NCBI GenBank assembly: GCA_021904315.1
Contig: CM038922.1
Span: 6,237,347-6,301,346 of the forward strand
DNA from: Sphagnum magellanicum
Taxonomy: Eukaryota > Streptophyta > Sphagnopsida > Sphagnales > Sphagnaceae
Length of the DNA stretch: 64,000 nucleotides
Direction of reading: 5' to 3'
Every line of letters begins with the position of its first letter. The first letter of the stretch is position 1. A program made the position numbers and the translations under genes. Below the pieces are notes generated by a model. It searched no databases. It was not told where the DNA came from and saw nothing but the letters and a program-made list of their open reading frames with translations. Below, piece after piece: positions 61,396 through 64,000 of the stretch.

Positions 61396-61845
61396 AAATT
61401 CATTATATGAACAATATACATATGTATGCATATTATATACATAATTTTAATACATACATTAAAATACACCCTTATGTCATTGTAGAATACTTTTAGGATG
61501 CAACTAATTTGGTGATTATTACAACTAATGGGACATATTAACTTATTAATGGATGAAAATAAATGTCAAATTGATGCAACCAATAAGATGAAATTTCTAA
61601 TTGTTGCATCATAGTTGTGAAAATGACCAAAATAGTTGAAAGTTGGTCTTGTAGTTACAAATATTCCCAAATCTAGTCACAAACGACTACAAGTCGCATG
61701 TAGTCATAAATGGAGTGGTTACATTTTGGCTGATTTCTACTAGTGAAGGTAATTAAATTAAGATTCTTAGGTGGGTCAAAAATAAATGTTCATAACAATA
61801 AATTGACAAAACTTATTATTTGTTGAAAATATGGTGCAATGGTTG

Positions 61846-61910
61846 ACGACTTGGTCTTTAAACATGGAGGTGATGGGTTCAAGTCCTTACATTTGCACCT
61901 TTTTTAACCA
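61846..61910 (+). other. tRNA-like sequence with T-run terminator
   Basis: GGTGCAA at the start pairs perfectly with TTGCACC at the end as an acceptor-type stem. Between them are a GGTTGACGACTTGG D-arm-like/A-box region, CTTTAAA in the anticodon-loop position and GGGTTCAAGTCCT as a B-box. A T-run follows directly. The T-stem is imperfect and there are extra bases before the acceptor stem, so this is more likely a tRNA pseudogene or SINE head than a working tRNA-Lys(UUU). Confidence 0.4.
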
Positions 61911-64000
61911 AGTTATTTTAATAAAAGTGGTTAATTACTAGGTTAAATAGTTAAACAAAGTTACCTAACTTAGGATAAATGATTAGACTAAGCTACCTAA
62001 CTTTTAAACTAGGTGGATAAGCTAGGTAGCATGAATAGGTTTTTAGTTTAGGTGTTTAACTTAATTAAACAAGGTTAATTTTTTAACATAGGTGCTTAAT
62101 TTAAGTTAGATCTACCTATATACTTAAGCCCTACTTACATATCAAATGATCAAATTTGTATTCATTTTGACTTATGAGCAAAATGAGAGTTGGCCAAGTT
62201 GACTAATTTATATCAATAATCAAAATACCAACAATCAAAAAAACCATTAGTCAAAAAGACCATTGGTAAAAAACACATGTGTGAATTTTATGAATAGTCA
62301 ATTTGGACACATCATAATCTACTTATTTAGTATGATTAATTGGTCAAATCAACAAATGTAACAATTTAGTCTTTTTTTACCAATTTTGTCAGTCAAAAAA
62401 CCATTTGTAAAAATGAATTGAGAATTGCAACAAAAATTTGGAGAATTAATGAAAAAAACTTCATGATGTTTTCCCATGATCCACATAAAGCAAGAAAACA
62501 ATTATGGAACATTGTTTCAACAAATATTACTAACAATAATCGACTTGGCCTTTGGTTCACACCATAATTCATTTCCCTTTCCAATTCACATTTTCATTGT
62601 TGTTGTTTGGGTATGAACCAATGTTGTCCATATTTATAGGGTCAGTTGGTTATGTATATGCATAATTCCCGGTTATGTATAAATGCATATCCTAAAATTG
62701 CATCAATTTCAAAAAAATAAAGTATATATATCTTCCGAATACAAAGTGACCATTGATTTTGAATTATTCACATTCCATGGATATGAATTATAAATCGGAT
62801 GCATATGATTTGTATCTAGGGATTATTTAGGCATATGCCTAGTTAATACAATGTTTTTTTTTCAAATTCCTTAAGTGGGTGTAGTGGCTAGGATCCCCAA
62901 CGTTAATTTAATAATAAATGGCAATTGTACTAGAAGGACATTAATTTTTTTGGGAATCTTGCCTAGTTTTGACAACTTGCAAGAACACATTGTCTAGATA
63001 TGGGGATTTTTAGATTTTTTTTGTCAAGATATGGTGAATTTTGTGTATTTAAAAAAAACATTTTGTCACATTCACCAACCCCTTTTTTCACTAGGTTGTG
63101 AATTTTTGAAAAGAAAAAGAAAACACAATCTATGTATGGGAACTATACATAATTGAAAATTTTATGCATATCCAAGAGGAAGTTTTAGGGTTTGTGATTT
63201 TTTAAGGGTTAAAGGATATGCATTCTAACTCAAAACCTTAAGCTTTAGTTGGCATTGTGAGTGAGAAGTGACAAATTAGCAATGCATATCCATGATTTTG
63301 TAACATTCAATAATCATCTATTTATATCCGATAAAGGGAAACAAATAAAAATTGAATACATAACTGTCTATATATGAAAATATGTGGGATCTTAAATATA
63401 CATATTCATCTCTCTTTTTAGAAATGATAATATTTTTTATTCATATTTGGAGTTTTGTCTGAAAATTGGATAACTAGACAACACTAGTATGAACCCCCAA
63501 AATCTACTTCCAACTTGTTCAACAAGTTGATAACATCTTGTTTGGTTTTTGGATGATAAATTTTTATTTTTATTTAAACAATAAATTTTTCACCATTGGC
63601 CATGCTACTTTTATTTTGCAATACCCCAGCCATTTTGTTCATTGCTTGTATAAAAGTATGAGCCATTCAAATTATCATTTATTTATAAAAAATAATAACC
63701 ACGTTTCAAATTATGCTAAATAATTAAATGAACTTGTGAGATATCCGATGATTTTGTATTTATTCCTTATGTGCTGAAATTTTCAAAATAAAATACTCAA
63801 ATGCCAAATCAAAAACTTAAAATTATATTAATTATTTAGCATATTAGTGTTGAAGTACTACAATAATTTATTACCTACCTTATTCATCTTTTAATTTATT
63901 GCCTACCTACCTTTATTAAAGGCTCTCACCCATAGGGTATGGAAATTTATTTATATTTTGCAATTATTTGCAAATTATGAGTTGTGATCAATGATTTTTT
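61911..64000. other. AT-rich spacer, no gene seen
   Basis: TAGGTAG-type text continues to about 62,110. CACTAGTATGAACCCCC at about 63,489 could be the left end of another CACTA element cut by the window edge, but its partner is not visible. No protein family is recognised. Confidence 0.4.

Larger units (their letters stand above)
58571..61745. mobile_element. Non-autonomous CACTA (En/Spm) element 2
   Basis: The left end is CACTAGAAGAAAAACATG. The right end is TTTCTACTAGTG, whose complement is CACTAGTAGAAA. Both subterminal regions share AACTATTTTGGTCA in inverted orientation, plus GTCGCAAATGAC / GTCACAAACGAC words, which ties the two ends to one element. The flanking triplets AAA and AAG differ by one base, so the target duplication is decayed or the end is slightly misplaced. 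No transposase was found in 3,175 bp. An extra CACTAGTAGAAAAAACC at 60,393 could be the left end of a nested element or an internal duplication of the terminus. Confidence 0.65.

Noticed and set aside
63489..63510. CACTAGTATGAACCCCC as a third CACTA element
   Set aside because: No matching right end or subterminal words are visible before the window ends.
1..64000. CRISPR arrays, operons, bacterial promoters or rRNA genes
   Set aside because: Spliced plant genes and transposon relics show this is eukaryotic nuclear DNA. No regular spacer array or rRNA sequence was seen.

Overview
This window is nuclear DNA of a land plant. It holds three recognisable spliced genes with GT-AG introns of about 60 to 810 nt, each matching a plant protein family, set in very AT-rich repeat-filled DNA. 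The compact introns, the AT richness and the decayed hAT and reverse-transcriptase families would fit a seed-free plant such as a bryophyte, but that is inference; the species cannot be named from the sequence.

Layout. 1-12 kb: AT-rich spacer with simple repeats, one copy of a roughly 330-bp dispersed repeat (called R1 here), tRNA-like debris and two decayed hAT-like transposases (about 4.55-4.96 kb minus, 8.56-10.51 kb plus). 12.1-14.4 kb: a GC-richer, gene-like but unidentified locus with five telo-box motifs. 15.36-16.80 kb: a giant inverted repeat (foldback) with roughly 700-bp arms. 17.3-20.6 kb: a second R1 copy and other duplications. 20.9-23.3 kb: a cluster of perfect palindromes beside a broken reverse-transcriptase gene. 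24.6-25.6 kb: another dispersed repeat (R4).

Genes. 26.77-30.50 kb (minus): a ten-exon receptor-like kinase of the Arabidopsis At1g80640/At2g25220 type, with every kinase catalytic motif intact. 44.47-48.52 kb (plus): a gene for the N-terminal domain of the Rab3GAP regulatory (non-catalytic) subunit, including one apparent GC-AG intron. 50.42-52.05 kb (minus): a gene for mitochondrial ribosomal protein bL35m. The last two are convergent. The three have unrelated roles (cell-surface signalling, Rab GTPase/membrane traffic, mitochondrial translation); nothing suggests they work together.

52-64 kb: an R1 fragment, an LTR-retrotransposon-like end with a primer-binding-like site but no body, then two non-autonomous CACTA (En/Spm) elements. 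The first (56,124-58,496) is complete, with matching ends and a TTA target duplication; the second (58,571-61,745) is longer and has an internal degenerate repeat. Exon joins were worked out by hand from reading frame, splice sites and remembered family conservation; no alignment or search was run.
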